Source: Helopsaltes ochotensis (lineage: Eukaryota > Chordata > Aves > Passeriformes > Locustellidae). Taken from it: DNA of 64,000 bases. The position numbers and the translations under genes were made by a program. The stretch covers positions 234,848 to 298,847 of the forward strand of contig VXBM01000885.1 in the NCBI GenBank assembly GCA_013400155.1, in the 5' to 3' direction. Below the pieces are notes generated by a model. That model was not told where the DNA came from. It did not search any database and saw only the letters and a list, made by a program, of their open reading frames with translations. Below, piece after piece: positions 23,941-37,000 of this stretch (position 1 is its first letter; the number at the start of each line of letters is the position of its first letter).

Positions 23941-26870
23941 AGTGAGTCTTGGAAGCAGACCAGTTCTTTGTGGAGGGTCTTGCGTTACGGACCATCCCTT
24001 CGGGGGTGCTCAGAAGGCTGCTCCTGACACTGCAGACAGCTCTCCCAACCCCCTGGCCACGGGATCTGCTCACACCAGTGGAGTCTTCAGCTGTAAGAAT
24101 TTCTGCTCTGCACAGGAGAAATTCTGTTTGCTTCATTGCAATTCCAAAACGTAATTATCTAGGAAGAACAGCCACTGTGCCCCAGTGTTGCACCTTCCAT
24201 TTGCACAGATGAATATAAATGTGAAAGTCTTGTATCTTGTGGTACCCTGCTAAGCTTGGCAGTCACTTGAGGTTTTATTATGTGTTAGGGATCTTTTTCT
24301 GTGTTTTTTTTTAGGAGAGCTGAATTAGTCATTCATTTAAAATGCAAGAGAGGAGGTGAGAGATGCAGGTTTGCAGTTAATATTCATTTTATATCAGTTT
24401 GTGAGGAGATTAATAATTTGATTGGGATTCAAAAGACACTAGAACATCGAGAAGTACAAAGGATATTTAGACAATAACAACACAGACAGATTTGTCTGAC
24501 ATTTATTATTTATGTTCTTGTTTCTAAAATTCTTACTCTTTAAATCAGTTGAGGTTTTGTATTCGCACATGAAGAAATCACCTGCAGACTGGGGCTGTTG
24601 GAACCTGCTATGATGGAGGGATTTGGAGGAAACTTTTAGGGAAGTAGAATATCTCCATTTTATTGTAATGTAGCTGACAGAGAGAGAGCAGAACGCCCAG
24701 GATCCCTGTGCTGTGGGATGCCAGGGATGTTGGAGTCTGGGAAAGGAATATAATTTATTGTAATTGCTACCTGAGCAGTACAGCTGTCTTCTGCAACTGC
24801 TGCTTGTCTTTCCCTCAGCAGCAGCACTGATAACCACGCTTCATCTGCCATCTAAGGCTGGTTTTATTGGAAATATTCAGGTAGTGTTGGACTTCAGTGG
24901 GGTAGCTATTACTCAGAGAATACTGATCCCTTCTAGAGCATTTAAATATTAGAATTTTGTATTAGATTACTGATCATTACCTCTTGAACTGAATAGCAAG
25001 AAAACAAGAAGACCTGTACTAGACTAGACCAGGAGGGGTTATCTGAAAATTTAAATATTCCACTTAGCAAAAATATATATTCTACTTAGCAAAAATCCAT
25101 ATCATACAATTTTTTTTTAATTATAATGTTTCAATTAGTTGATTATACCTAAACTCTCCCCTGTTCATACTCTACAGAAATGCTATTTTTCCCCTTTGGT
25201 TTTCAAATTTTTTCCTAAATTATAGTTTGGTTTTACTTTAATGTGTGGTTTTGACTTTGTTTCCAAGAAGTACCTTTTTTTACTTGTGCTACCTTTCCCT
25301 TTTTTCTCAACCTCATTCCTAGAAATAATAGTTTGAGGAGAGGCTGCAAAAATGTTTGCTGTTTACAAAACTTGTGGGTTTTTTGTCTAGTGAAAATAGT
25401 TTGGTAGAAACATTTTATTGGAGATATTTGGATCCTTTTATCTTTCTGCGTTGAAAACATTTTGCCCAGTTAGACTATAATTTTAAAAAAATTGAAATGC
25501 ATGATAAAAGCTATATACATAATTGCTGCATGTAGGGACTAAACTGAGCTCTCTAGAAATATGTGTGTAGTACCCTGAAATTATCTGATGAATAAATACA
25601 TTATTGTAAATTCTTTTAAATTTACATTAATAGAATATTAATAAATTTATATTAATAAACCTTTGTTTATCAACATCTTTGAAAGTACATAGGAGTACCT
25701 AGGGCCAGTGTTAGAAATGTGCATTCTGAGCTTTCCAATAGTGGCATGTACCAAAAGCCATAAACATCACTCCTTACCAAACATTTTAGCAGGTGTCTCT
25801 AGAAACTTCTGCTTTTCCAAAGGGGTATGTGTGACAGCAAATCACTGCAACTGAAATGATAAAAGAAAATGGCCTGGTATTCTATAGGAGGAATGCAAAT
25901 ATTATAATTGACTTCTTGTATTCAAATATTTTCATAGAAATGCAGAAATAGCTCCGCCCTTGAAGGGTGCACACCTCTCTGCCCTGGAGCTGCCTGCACA
26001 GGGGATGGTGAGGGGAATTTGCCTCTGCTCCAGCTGCAGGGAGCCCCACCTCACTCCTGTGGGCTGTCTCCTTTTGCTGATGAAGAAACTTGGACTTTCC
26101 TTATGCATCCTTGTTCTTGCTGGGGAGCTGCCCCCAAGGAGGATGGGACAGAGACGTCCAAGGTGGTGCTTAGCTCTGGGCACTGCAGGGCTGCTGCTCC
26201 CTGAAGTGCTGAAGCAACGTCACAAAAGCCTCCTCTGAGAGCAGCAGTGTGCAGATATAGCCAGGGCTTCCCACTGGTGGCAAAATCTGCATTTCTTTTT
26301 GAATGTATTTCAATTGACTTCCAAAACCATTTACACCACAGGGTTGGTCTGCTCAGCTGTGCCATCAGCCTGGAACAGGCAGCATCAGGGCGTAGTAAAG
26401 AGAAATGAGGTCTGTGCATGAAGAGGCATTTATGAATTTGGCATGTAACCTTTGAGTATTGTGAGGGTTTTTTTACCCATCTATCCCCAAACATACATAA
26501 TTCACTCTTTCCAGAAAAATTATGCAGTGCTCGGTCTCATTAACTGCTCACTCCCAGCTTTACTTCCATGGAAAGCAAGCTCCATTAAACACTTAATGGT
26601 GTTCATGGGAAGCAGAGGCAAAAACCAGGCTGGTGGGGGGTGTTCTCTTCTTGACTGCACAAACTGTAGTAGGTTCAGTGCAGAAAATAAAGTTGGATTG
26701 GGCCATTAAAAAAAAAAATTATCTTTGTTTTAAGCAATTTAATGGTAATAGTCATTTACAAATGTCTGTAACATATCAGTTGGTGGTCTGCATGTAAGAT
26801 AAGAACTTATCACAGCCTATAATATAATTTTCCAGGTTTAGATGCAATGAGTGAGAATTATTTGTGGCTG

Positions 26871-26872
<2 letters not shown>
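23941..26872. other. Non-coding stretch, no gene recognised
   Basis: No gene seen. Unrecognised open runs include 132 codons on minus (24439-24837) and 147 codons on minus (26051-26494); the latter overlaps open frames on + and lies in a GC-richer pocket. A 22-bp tandem repeat lies at about 25058-25100 (CTTAGCAAAAAT twice). An AT-rich tract with TTAATAAA/TTTATATTAAT symmetry lies at 25600-25665. Confidence 0.55.

Positions 26873-26946
<74 letters not shown>
26873..26946. repeat. 74-nt uninterrupted T homopolymer
   Basis: Seventy-four consecutive T. Read on the minus strand this is poly(A), which suggests the tail of a retrotransposed transcript inserted in minus orientation. But the adjoining sequence (26947 onward) shows no coding remnant or SINE/LINE end that I recognise, and I found no clear target-site duplication. 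Assembly or polymerase-slippage length error is quite possible for a run this long. Confidence 0.9.
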
Positions 26947-26948
<2 letters not shown>

Positions 26949-29900
26949 AAGAAAATAAAACAGCTGCTAGTGAGCAGTTAAGGTTGTTAAGGAAAAGGGA
27001 TTGGAAAGGGATTTGGAGAGGGATTTATAAATGGGTTGGAAACTGAAACAGCAAGTTTCAAGTGACTTTGCTGGAAAGAAAAGGATGGGTTCAGCAATGT
27101 CGAAGTAGCTGGACTCTATTGCTTCATGGGTTGCCAGAGCAAGCTGGGAGAGAAGATATTTTAGGAAACATTTAGGCCCAGTTTGAAACTGTGGGGCACC
27201 ACAGGCAATACTTTGCTTCTGAAAGTGATTAGAAAATGTAATAATAATTGCAATTACAACAATTGCAAATAAAATTTTCTGAGAATGAGGATTGTTTTGG
27301 GGAGGTTTTTTGAAAAGGTGAGACCTTGAATAAATAATTATTTGGCCAAACGAGAATTTTTCAGCTTGATAGTGTAAAATGTGAATGTCAGTTCAATAAA
27401 GGGAAGGAACCCACCATAAGCATCACAAACATCATCTTTCCTGGCATGGTTATTCCCCACCACAGCGAGTTGCTCACTCCAGTGTCTTTAGCCAAGCAGT
27501 AGAGTGGAGCTAAAAAAAAGATCTCATTGTCCTGTGCTGGAAGCATAACTGAGTACAAGTAGAAATCACTGAATCAGGGAGACTTGGCTTGAAAGCTGTT
27601 AACAATCCTGCCAACAAACGTGTCCTTTCACACTCTCTGATCCCCGATATTCCCATGAAATAGGGCAGCATTCGTGACAAGTGAAATCTGAGAACAGGAC
27701 AGTTATTTCTGTTCCCCTCCTTTCTCCATCACAGAAATAAGAACCGGTGCCTTCAGTCGGAGGAGGCAGGTGCCAGCTGTCCCCTGGCAAATGCTGCTGC
27801 GGATGAACCCTGAGGGGTTCATGGCAGCCTGAAGCACTCCAGAGCTCTTTCCCCGGGCAGTGCCTTGGGATGGAGTGGGGGCAGCAGGAATAGCCCTGCC
27901 TGAGGTCTTTCTGGTCGGGGTGATGAAATGCTTTTTGCTGCTCTGCAAGGTGTAAATGGCTGGAAACAGGAGCAGAGCTTTCAGCCGGTGAAGAGAGAGC
28001 CGGTGGAGGTGCCTCCTATGACTCCCGTCCTCTCTTGTTGCTGAGTGCCCGGGGACTGGGTGGAAACACTTGAATCCTGCTCACCTTTGTTTGGTTGAGG
28101 TGGGCTACCACAGCTGAGGAGAGAAAGCACAGCGTGAGGCATCAGGAACAAACCTGAGATGGCAAAGTTGAACAGCAGGGAAAATCACATAATTTCCAGC
28201 TGTGATAAAGGAGGGCGAGAGCAAGGAAGCTTTTAGGAGAGATTGAAAAAAAATCAAGGTTTTGACAAGCTGATGGAGAGGTTGGAGATGGTGCTGCTGG
28301 GAGTGGGGAGATATCTGGGATCAGACAGAAAGTGCCCCAGCAGAGAGTAGGACTGCTGAGTTTGCTGTGTTAAGCTACTACTGCAAATAAAAAGCTGTGT
28401 GTGAGTAAAGTACCAAGTGGGTGCAGAGGGGTGAAGTGTGGAACACTGAGCACGGCAGGATATTAGAACAGACTCCAGGCAAGGTGGGAGACAGCACTAA
28501 ACATTAATGGACTGTTGAGATGGAGAAGAGGAATACACAATGAGGTGAAAGCCAGACCAAGGGAAGTTTGAATGGTGAGGAATTTCCAGGAAAAGGTCAA
28601 TTCTAGAGACACAGAAGAATTAGCCCAGAGAAATGCTTCATTGTACTCTAATTATGGCCAGCAGACTGTGTTCAGGTGATAGTGCATGTTCTGTTTCTGG
28701 TGATGGGCATGATTGCACAGCTTGCTGTAAATTGTCATTTCTTGCATAAGTACAAAATCCATCTATTGCCTGATGGAGGGTCTCTGGGCACCAGCTTTCA
28801 GGAAATCACAAAGAAGAGCAGGACTTATGTCTGGTCCTGTCCCTACTCTGTTCTCCCTTCACTCAAAACTTGAACAGAGGATGAATTTACTGCATTATAT
28901 TTGCTCTTTGTTCTAGGATCCATGTATTTATTTCATCCAATTGATGCTTAAATTCCCATTTGTTACTAGTGCAAAAAGCATTTCATAACTATGCAAACAT
29001 GAAGCTGAATTTACATCTTGATATTTTGTCCATATAACAATTCCTCCAGTAAGTGCTTTCACACCACCTTTTAAAATCAGGAAATAAAAATGAAATAAAA
29101 AATACCCTACTCCTCTCTTTCATATCTGCAGTATAATCAAAGGTCAATAGAGAAGACTAGTACCATGTCCTGGTGGTTAAATAGCTGCTAGAGGTGAAAT
29201 AGCTGTTTAGTTACTACAATAATTTGACTTGCTTGTGCCAAGAAACGTGGCTTGGTAAATGTTCCCTCAGTTACAGCAGTTACAAACAGCTCTATTTTCT
29301 CATGGAAAAAAATGTCTGATGTTGAGAAACTAGTTAGAAGGCAGTTTTCTTCTGAAAATCCTGAGAAGTTTTCTTTAAAAAAAAGTCTTTTGGAAAATAA
29401 AATGTTGCACTGTATGATTTCTTGTTGGGAATGTGGTTTATATGGATGAGAGATGGATGTTTCAGGCTGCTCCTGCCACTGGCGCTCGGGGATACTCCGC
29501 ACATCTCAGAGCAACACACACATATGAAACTGTGGGGTGAAAATGAAGAATTTTTAGTTATTTTAGTAATATAAAATTAAGCCTCCTAAGTGATTGCATT
29601 TTTCCCTTTGGAGGCATTTAATTAGACACATTCATTGGGATCACTGACACTGCTTTTATCTGCTTGATTGTGAAAATTGTATTATAATGAGGTGTCACAC
29701 CATGAAAGCTCTTCTGCAGCAGACCTTAACTATTGCTATCAGATTTCAAAATTAATTTCTAGAAACTAATGCTAACCAGGCTGTTGAATATTCTTAAAAT
29801 TCCAAAGAGTAAACAATTCTCGTGACAGCGCTTCTGTTGCCGTAATATTAATTAATTTCTAAGCAGCATACAGCATGTTGTAACATGAAGAGATGATCTG

Positions 29901-30409
29901 TAGAGGTGTTGTAAAAACCATAAATACAGGCTGAAAACACTTTGCAACGGTGTATATTTTAACTCTTTCAAAAAACACATTTGGGTTGTGATGCTTGTCA
30001 TGGAAAGAAACTCTGGTTTAGCGTGTGGGCACAATGCAGTTAAAATGAGAAAATACATTTTTAAGTAAATGGTGTCATTCACAGGCAACTGGGAGGCTGG
30101 CACTTAATCTGCAAGTCCTGCTCCTTCTTGCCAGATCGGCTGCAGAGATACTGTAAGAAGTGGCTGTCGAATTACATGCTTTAGCAGTCTTTGTAATTGA
30201 AATGGTTGCACATAATAACTGTATCATGTCTGGATACTCTGTGTCTAATGCAGAGCTGGGACAAATTTCGATTTGTCTTGCGTAGTTCACTCTCTTTGCT
30301 TGAATACTAAAGTATTCATGAAGAAGTGGAATATTACACCCCCAATAAGTATCATAAAGTTTTGTTGTTGCTGCTGTTATTTGATTTGCTTTCATTTTGT
30401 TTTTTAAGA
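26947..30409. other. Non-coding stretch, no gene recognised
   Basis: No gene seen. A GC-richer pocket lies at 27700-28080, containing an 8-bp-arm hairpin (27803-27822, ATGAACCC / GGGTTCAT with TGAG loop). The 104- and 106-codon minus-strand runs at 29188-29502 and 30075-30395 are unrecognised. Confidence 0.6.
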
Positions 30410-30432
30410 TTTGTTTGTTTGTTTGTTTGTTT
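30410..30432 (+). repeat. (TTTG)n microsatellite
   Basis: Between five and six uninterrupted TTTG units. Confidence 0.9.
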
Positions 30433-32709
30433 CAAGTCTTGAGGTGTTTAATCCAAAATACCAAATGAAGAACTAATGGGGTGGATCTGGGCAGCTGTGG
30501 TGACAAGTTTAAAGAAGTTTCCTTTGCTCTGTACTGGGAATTGGAATTGACTGTAAAATGCAGGAGTTCCTGCCTGTTCATGGCTTCCTAAAATGCCTTG
30601 TTCCTGGCTTCAGTGGTGCCCCAGGGCTGGGGTGTTCCAGGGGGTGTGGGCAGAGGGAACTGAGCTGGCACCTGGGAAAAGCTGTGGGGCAGAGATGGGC
30701 TTCACCCACCTGTGTGACAGTGGAGTTTTGTGTCTGTTTTTGACCTGTTTATTCATATCCCTGATCCTGTCCCTGTGTCCCAGATTTGTGAGACCTACCA
30801 GAAGCAAGGAAGAAGTTAATTACAGACAGCAGCAACAGGGTAACCTCTTTCCCAGCTCAGTAGAGCTGCAGGCTGATGCAGCAGTTTATCAGGCTGCAGG
30901 ATGCTCAGGTTCCCAGAAACACAGCTTGTAGCAATAAAAGAACCAGCTGCAGGCTAAGGAAATGGGACTTGTGGATTGTTTTATTCCAAACTTTCATCTT
31001 TTGTCATAGTCTCTCTTTATTCTAGTATCTATTGATTCTACTCGCTGCGTTACCCCTTACCTGCTTTTTCCTTCTTTCCCATGTCTATTTTTTTTTTCCC
31101 AATTGATATCAATGGTTTTGAAACAGGCTCTTCTTTGTCCTTCTGTATAGGTACAAAATAAAATATTGGAAAAGCAGAGAGCACGTGCAGGGCTTTCCTC
31201 TCACTGAATGAGTGACACCAAAGAGTTGGGTTACAGACATTTCTGTAGGCAGATCTGCCTCTCTGGTTGTCAGAGGGCAAAGTGAAGGCAGATGATTGTG
31301 AAATTGTGTCCCAGGGAAGAGTGGGGAGACCTCATCTCTTTCATATTAATGCTGAATTCACAATCCCAGCATTAGTTTTTTAACTTCTAATAAATATACC
31401 GAAGGCAGACATCATCCCTGTACCAGCTATACCAGCCTCTGAGGAGTCTTTCCAGTACTGCTTTTCTGTTCTTCAACTGTTTTTGCAAATTTTCGAGAAC
31501 TGTATGATTCCAGCAGGAGAAATGTCTAACCTTCTAGTGTGGGTGTCTGTTGCATGTCAGCACATCTGGTTGCAGTGGATTATTTGCCATTGCAATATTA
31601 TCACGAGAGAGATGAAGGAGAGTTTAGGCACCTGAAAATTCCTGTGTCACCCTGGCTCGTGGCTGGACTCCCAGCTGAGGCAAATAGATGGTCCAGGATA
31701 TTTTTTCTTTTGTGCTCTGAAGTTGTAATTTTTTTTAATCTGATCAAGTCACAAAGAGATCTTTGTTAATGAAGATTTGTGAGGTCACTGTGGTGACACC
31801 CCCTGATCAGACCAGTACAGATGGAACAGGAGATATGAGTCAACTGTGATAACCCTTTGTTTGACATTAACATCATCTGTGCTGTGTTTTCCGCAAATGT
31901 TTTACAATTTTTTTTTCCTGCATCTAGAGGAGTCCTGTGAAGGAAGCAGGCTTTTGTCCTCAAATGCCTTTGGAAGTAAAAAAAACTCTTTGAAGCTTTT
32001 TCTGGTCAAATAGCTTTAATTTTATGTGTTAATCCCTTTAATTTATGTTTATTCTGATTATATGTAAATATAAATGTAAATTGAATGTAAATTAAATTAT
32101 TCAAAATGAAAGTTGAAATGGAACATTTCTGCCTTCTTCAGCTGACAAGATAAAAATTATTCATTTCATACATTTCCACTGCAAGAGGTTCTTGATTTTA
32201 TCAGATTTGATCAAATTCTTCTATGGAAAATTATTCCATTCATTTTTTTCTAACTGTGGTTTCAGGTGTGAATACTGCAAAAATTTTGAAATGCTCCAGA
32301 ATATGAAATCTCTTCTGTCTCTAATACTGTTTTAATATGATGGGATATTAGAGCTGGAGAATAGTGTTGTTTAGATGGGCTGGGGAAGAATATATGAGAT
32401 ATGTAAAGTGACAGGTAAACCTCTTCCAAATCAGAAATCAATGCAAAGTTCTGTTGGAATACCGTGAAGTTAAGGTTAATTTAAATTTATTGTTATGCAA
32501 TGTGGTTAGGGTTATTGTGCAAGGTGTGTGGTTCTTTGCTTTGTTCCTTTCTTGAATACACATTTCCTCAGGTCACGCATAGGAGATGAATTTAGAAGTT
32601 CAGGACAGAGTGTTGTATTTCTTAAACAAAAAGACCAGTTGTGTAAACTGGTAATACTAGCTGGTGGTTATCTTCTGGATTCAGGTTATAAGATGTATAT
32701 TTTAATATA
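30433..32709. other. Non-coding stretch with one splice-like interval
   Basis: No gene is confirmed. The stretch 30593-30931 is open for 112 codons on + and contains a short interval (30784-30839) bounded by a good acceptor-like tract and a GT (see findings). The remainder, especially 31980-32200 and 32650-32709, is AT-rich. Confidence 0.5.
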
Positions 32710-32747
32710 NNNNNNNNNNNNNNNNNNNNNNNNNNNNNNNNNNNNNN
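32710..32747. other. Assembly gap (38 N)
   Basis: Thirty-eight undetermined bases between AT-rich flanks (TTTAATATA before; TGTATAATTTATAG after). The gap is probably in a low-complexity AT tract. The open frame that runs into it is not meaningful. Confidence 1.
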
Positions 32748-33848
32748 TGTATAATTTATAGAATATTACATTTTATAATTTATATCATATGTTTTTATTA
32801 ATATACTAGATCTATTGTGGTTTTTAGTAAACGTTCTTGTGCTCAGCTTTGGGGACATTTGCATGCAGTACAATCCCTGGCTTCATTAATGCTGGTTAGG
32901 AACCATCAAGTATAAATCTTTATTCAGGATTGTTAGGAACTATAACCCCTGCTCCTTTCAGGTCAAATATTTCACAACACTCCGGTACAACTACAAAATT
33001 GTTCAGAGTTCTGGGGTATATGTGAAGTCCCAAGATTTATTAGGCTATGAATCTCGGGTACAGGCAAGTCATCCTGAGTAGATGTTGTCTGCTAAGGACT
33101 TAGATTGCTAGTGAAGGGAGAGGGCTGCACATCTTCTTTACAAATATGGCTGGGAAACAACTACTGAACCCTCCTTCCCTGTCTTTGGTAGAAGTGCTAC
33201 CTTCCTGTCTTGGCACAGATTTATATTATTGCCACGTGCTTAGAAACCAAGGAAAAGCAAAACCCACCTTCCCTGTCTCTGCATCTCCTACTGCTCTTCC
33301 CCCAGCTCTGTCTTCTCATTTCTCCTCTCTTATTGGTTTTCTACATTTAAAAATGTCTATTTCCTGTTGGTCACTACCTTCTTTTGTCTTAAACAGCTTC
33401 TCCATCTTTCAAAAATGCACTGCTTTCTTTACATCAGGGTTAGGAAGATTTTGGTTCTGCTCTGGTGCATTGGGACAGAACAAACAGCAGCAATGGCAGC
33501 TCACCCCATTGCAAATCTTGATTCCCAGACAGATTCCTTTTTGTCCACAAAGACAAAAATGAACATGAACCTTGCTTTGTTCACTGCCTTTTGTACTCCT
33601 TCCTTCAAAGTTTACCTGTGGGTTCATTAGAAAAAAGGATTAAAAAAAAAAAATTCAGAAAACCTTTGTGTGGAAAGATTCTGATCTAAAGTTGTTGGCG
33701 TCTTCAAAGTACTGCTGGTCAATGGTACTGATCTTTTCATGCAGACAAGGATAGATCTAGCTAATATTTAATTTCTAGAATACAAAGACTTCTGCATAAT
33801 GGATAAGATGAATGTATTGCTTGTGATATTCATATCTTACCTTATAGC
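32748..33848. other. Non-coding stretch, no gene recognised
   Basis: No gene seen. The 138-codon plus-strand run (33146-33562) overlaps open frames on both strands, is rich in Ser/Leu/Phe from pyrimidine-rich DNA, and matches nothing I know. It ends at an A-rich tract (33641-33652) shortly before the CR1 fragment. Confidence 0.6.
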
Positions 33849-34082
33849 AGCCTTCCAGCTCCTAAAAAGGGGCTACAAGGCAGCTGGAGAGGGACTTTTT
33901 GCAAGGGCATGTGGTGATGCGACAGGGGTTGATGGTTTTAAATTGAAAAGTTGCAGGTTTTGATTAGATATTATGAAGAAATCATTTAATGTGAGGGCGG
34001 TGAGGCACTGGAACAGGTTGCCCAGGGAAGCTGTGGATGCCCCATCCCTGGAAGTGGTGGGGCTGGATGGGGCATTGGTGGA
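33849..34082 (+). mobile_element. CR1 LINE fragment, 3' part of ORF2 (+)
   Basis: The piece matches the terminal coding part of bird CR1 LINEs: 'GGGCTACAAGG ... GAGAGGGACTTTTT', then GTGAGGGCGGTGAGGCACTGG, ACAGGTTGCCCAGGGAAGC, and TGGATGCCCCATCCCTGG. Translated from 33973, the characteristic VRAVRHWNRLPREAVDAPSL of the reverse-transcriptase ORF end is visible. Upstream frames are broken by stops (for example in the 33880-33970 part). A short deletion follows DAPSLEV, where the family normally has a few more residues before LDGAL. The usual 3' untranslated part and short 3'-terminal repeats are missing, so the copy is truncated at both ends and dead. Confidence 0.88.
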
Positions 34083-37000
34083 GATGATTGTAAAGCAGCA
34101 TTTTCCATCATCTTCATTTGCTTCAACCATTCTGGGAGTGGAAAAAAAGGTGTTTCAAGGCGAGCAGTGGTTCAAGTCTCTGGTGGTTTTAACTGAGAGG
34201 ATGAGCTACACAGATTTTACTTTCTGACAGTGCTGCTGGAATTTCCTGTTCTGTGTGTCGTGCTGAGTCTTGCTGACGCTGTTCCCAGTGCATGGCTTTG
34301 AGTGTTGGCACCCCAGTCCTGCTGGCACGGGGCAGTCCCAGAGCTGAGGTGTCACACAACCAAAAAAATCCCAGCCAAGGCTCTAACTAAGGGATCTCAC
34401 TGTAATCATCACATTTTTCTGTGGAGTACATGGTCTCTGTGCTGGACCAGGGCTGTCCAGACAAAATCTACCCACCATCAACCATTCCAGTGGTCACTTG
34501 GCTGGGAAGAGAGCTCTGCTTGGCAGTGCTCTCACACAGTAATGGCAGCGGGCTGCACCGTGCTATGGGTAGCACCAAATGCCGCTTTTTGTTTGCCTCT
34601 CTGGAGGGGGAATGGTAGGAAAAGGCACTAGATGATAGATAATTGTGTCTTCTGCCCCTGAGGAAGCTGATTCTGTGTGGGAGGACCCCAGCATGGGCCA
34701 GCAGCTGCAGGGGACAGAGAGGCCCCACATTTGTGCACATGAAAAGATTCCCTGTCTCGCACATGGGAGACCAGGATCTTTCATGGAGCTCTGGTTATTT
34801 CACTCCTGCTGAAAGGAGAAGAGAGTCCCCCCGCTTCCTTGGGGGTGAATTATTTCATGTGCTCTCCTTTCCTAAACTCCTCCCATGGTTCCAGATGTTG
34901 CCGTGGCCTCTTTGCCATGGCTGTGGACAAACTGTCCCTTCTGGCCTTTTCTGCACTCCCTGCAGTATCCAAAATGCATTTCTTAATGTGCTGTGTCATA
35001 ATTTTGGGGTTGCTTTTTTCTTCCCTTCTTAAGACCAGCAAACGAGTGCATTTAACCATGAAAGCAGGTACAAATGCATTCCTGTTAGTAGGTAATAATG
35101 AAAAGTCAGAGAGATTAATGTGCTGTTGCTGTTTATTCAGTACTGCATTGCTTGTGACTAACTACAATGGATGAGACCTTCTTTCTGCCTCATTAAATAA
35201 GTTAATCATGTAAATCAGGAGGAAAAACATTTTGGGTAGTGAGAGTACAGGTTGAGCATCAGATATGCAGTTTTGACCGCCGTGTGTTAAAGCAGATTTG
35301 ACAACATGCAGGTGTCCCAACTACAAAACATTAACATCAGTCTGCCGTTATCTCTAAAGTAAATGAAAACAAAATTAAAAGGTCAAACTGGCGCTTGTTT
35401 CAATCAGGAGTACATGGCCACTGACTGGAATTTCTTTCAGAGAAAGAGGAGAACTCTAAAGGAAATGGAAGTTCTTGAAGAAGACAAACTATAAAGGACC
35501 TTGTAATATATTCATAAAACTTTCATGGCGTTGAAAATACAAATCAAAAGCACAATTCATTATCTGTGAAGTAGGATTTACTAAAACTGCCAGATATTGC
35601 TCTCTTGGCTTACCAAAATCTTGCACAGATTTAAACTCTGGGTTTGAAGGCAAGGGAACGAAAATTTAAATAGGGAAATAATCTTGACAACCTGGAAAGG
35701 AATAGGAATAAAAACGTTTAGATTAAACCAGTGAGAGCTATAAAGAAATGTAGCTCTGAGGATTAAAAGGCAGAATTAGGAAGAACTCACCACGTTATCT
35801 GAACATTTGTTCAAAACACTTTTTAAGCCCAAACCGAGCTGCTGAGACTGAAGAAATTTCAGGTTCCAGTAATGTGTTTTTTAATCAGACCGGGTGCCTG
35901 CATTTTGTGATTGCAGATGGAATAGAAGAAGTTTCAAAATATTGATTTTTCAGCTCAAGAACTGCTGAAATTTTTATTTTTGTCATCACAGGATTCTTAG
36001 TCCAGAGGCTTCAGAAACTGGATACTTTAATGCCAGCCCAAGAATAAAGTGGCTGTGGAGATAATTGTTAGAAGTTGGATTATAGGATATAGAAATATTG
36101 GAAAAGTATTGCCTTCCTTCCTTTGTTTTCAATCAAAAAATAAAGTTAAATCCATTATAGGTGTCTTTTAGAGACAGCAGTGATCACAGGGGAAACAAAT
36201 GAGGAGGCCTGCAAAAGGATATTGAGAAAATGGCAGCACTTTATTGGCTGGAAGGAAATGAGTATGGATCTAAAGCAAAACTTGCTGAAATCAATGGAAG
36301 ATACTCACTGGTTTCAGTGATATTTGAGTAAGGTTCAAGAGCTTGAGCTGATGTTACCTAATTAAGGTCCTGATGGCTTATTTGACCCAAAAAATTATAC
36401 TGATGCTTCATTGCTGGAATAATGCAGAGATTTAAAAGAAAATATTCAATTAAAAACAGCCATGCCTTTGCAATGGGCTTAATCTACATTTCAAATCACA
36501 AATCCCTATTTTTAGCATCAAAACCCACTGTTCTCCCACTTCTGAGTGGCACTGTAGCAGCTAGTGTTTGGCATTAATTTATTTATTTTTACATCAAACA
36601 AAATTTGTATACCATTTGGATATTGAAACTTTATATTAGATTAACTGTCATCGATTTTAGCCCCTATTTTCATACCTTGTAATTTCATAACATCAATAGA
36701 TCAAAATTAACTTTGCCAGTGGGTAACAATGAGTCAATTGTGTGTGTGTTTTAAAGTTCTGTCCTAGATTGGAGGTGGTAAATCCCTGGATATTTTGTTT
36801 TAACTGCCTCATTTTGGCCTGGATGCTTTAGGTCTGGGGAGGTTTCGATTTTGTAACTTTCAGCTTCAATGTGGGAAAAGTGAAAAGTAAAACTAGAAAC
36901 TGGAGCCAACCAAGTACCAGCTCACCTTCCACTGTGGCTGTGGTCAGACCAATCCTCTTTTCTTAATTTAATTTTGCTGGGGTTTGGATTTGTCTGAGAA

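Noticed and set aside
26051..26494. 147-codon minus-strand open frame as a gene
   Set aside because: Open frames exist on the other strand too, the region is locally GC-richer, and neither splice signals nor a domain pattern is visible.
26864..27046. Poly-phenylalanine open frame
   Set aside because: It is just the T74 homopolymer translated.
33973..34227. 84-codon plus-strand frame as a host gene
   Set aside because: Its first half is CR1 ORF2 sequence. The rest is out-of-family read-through.
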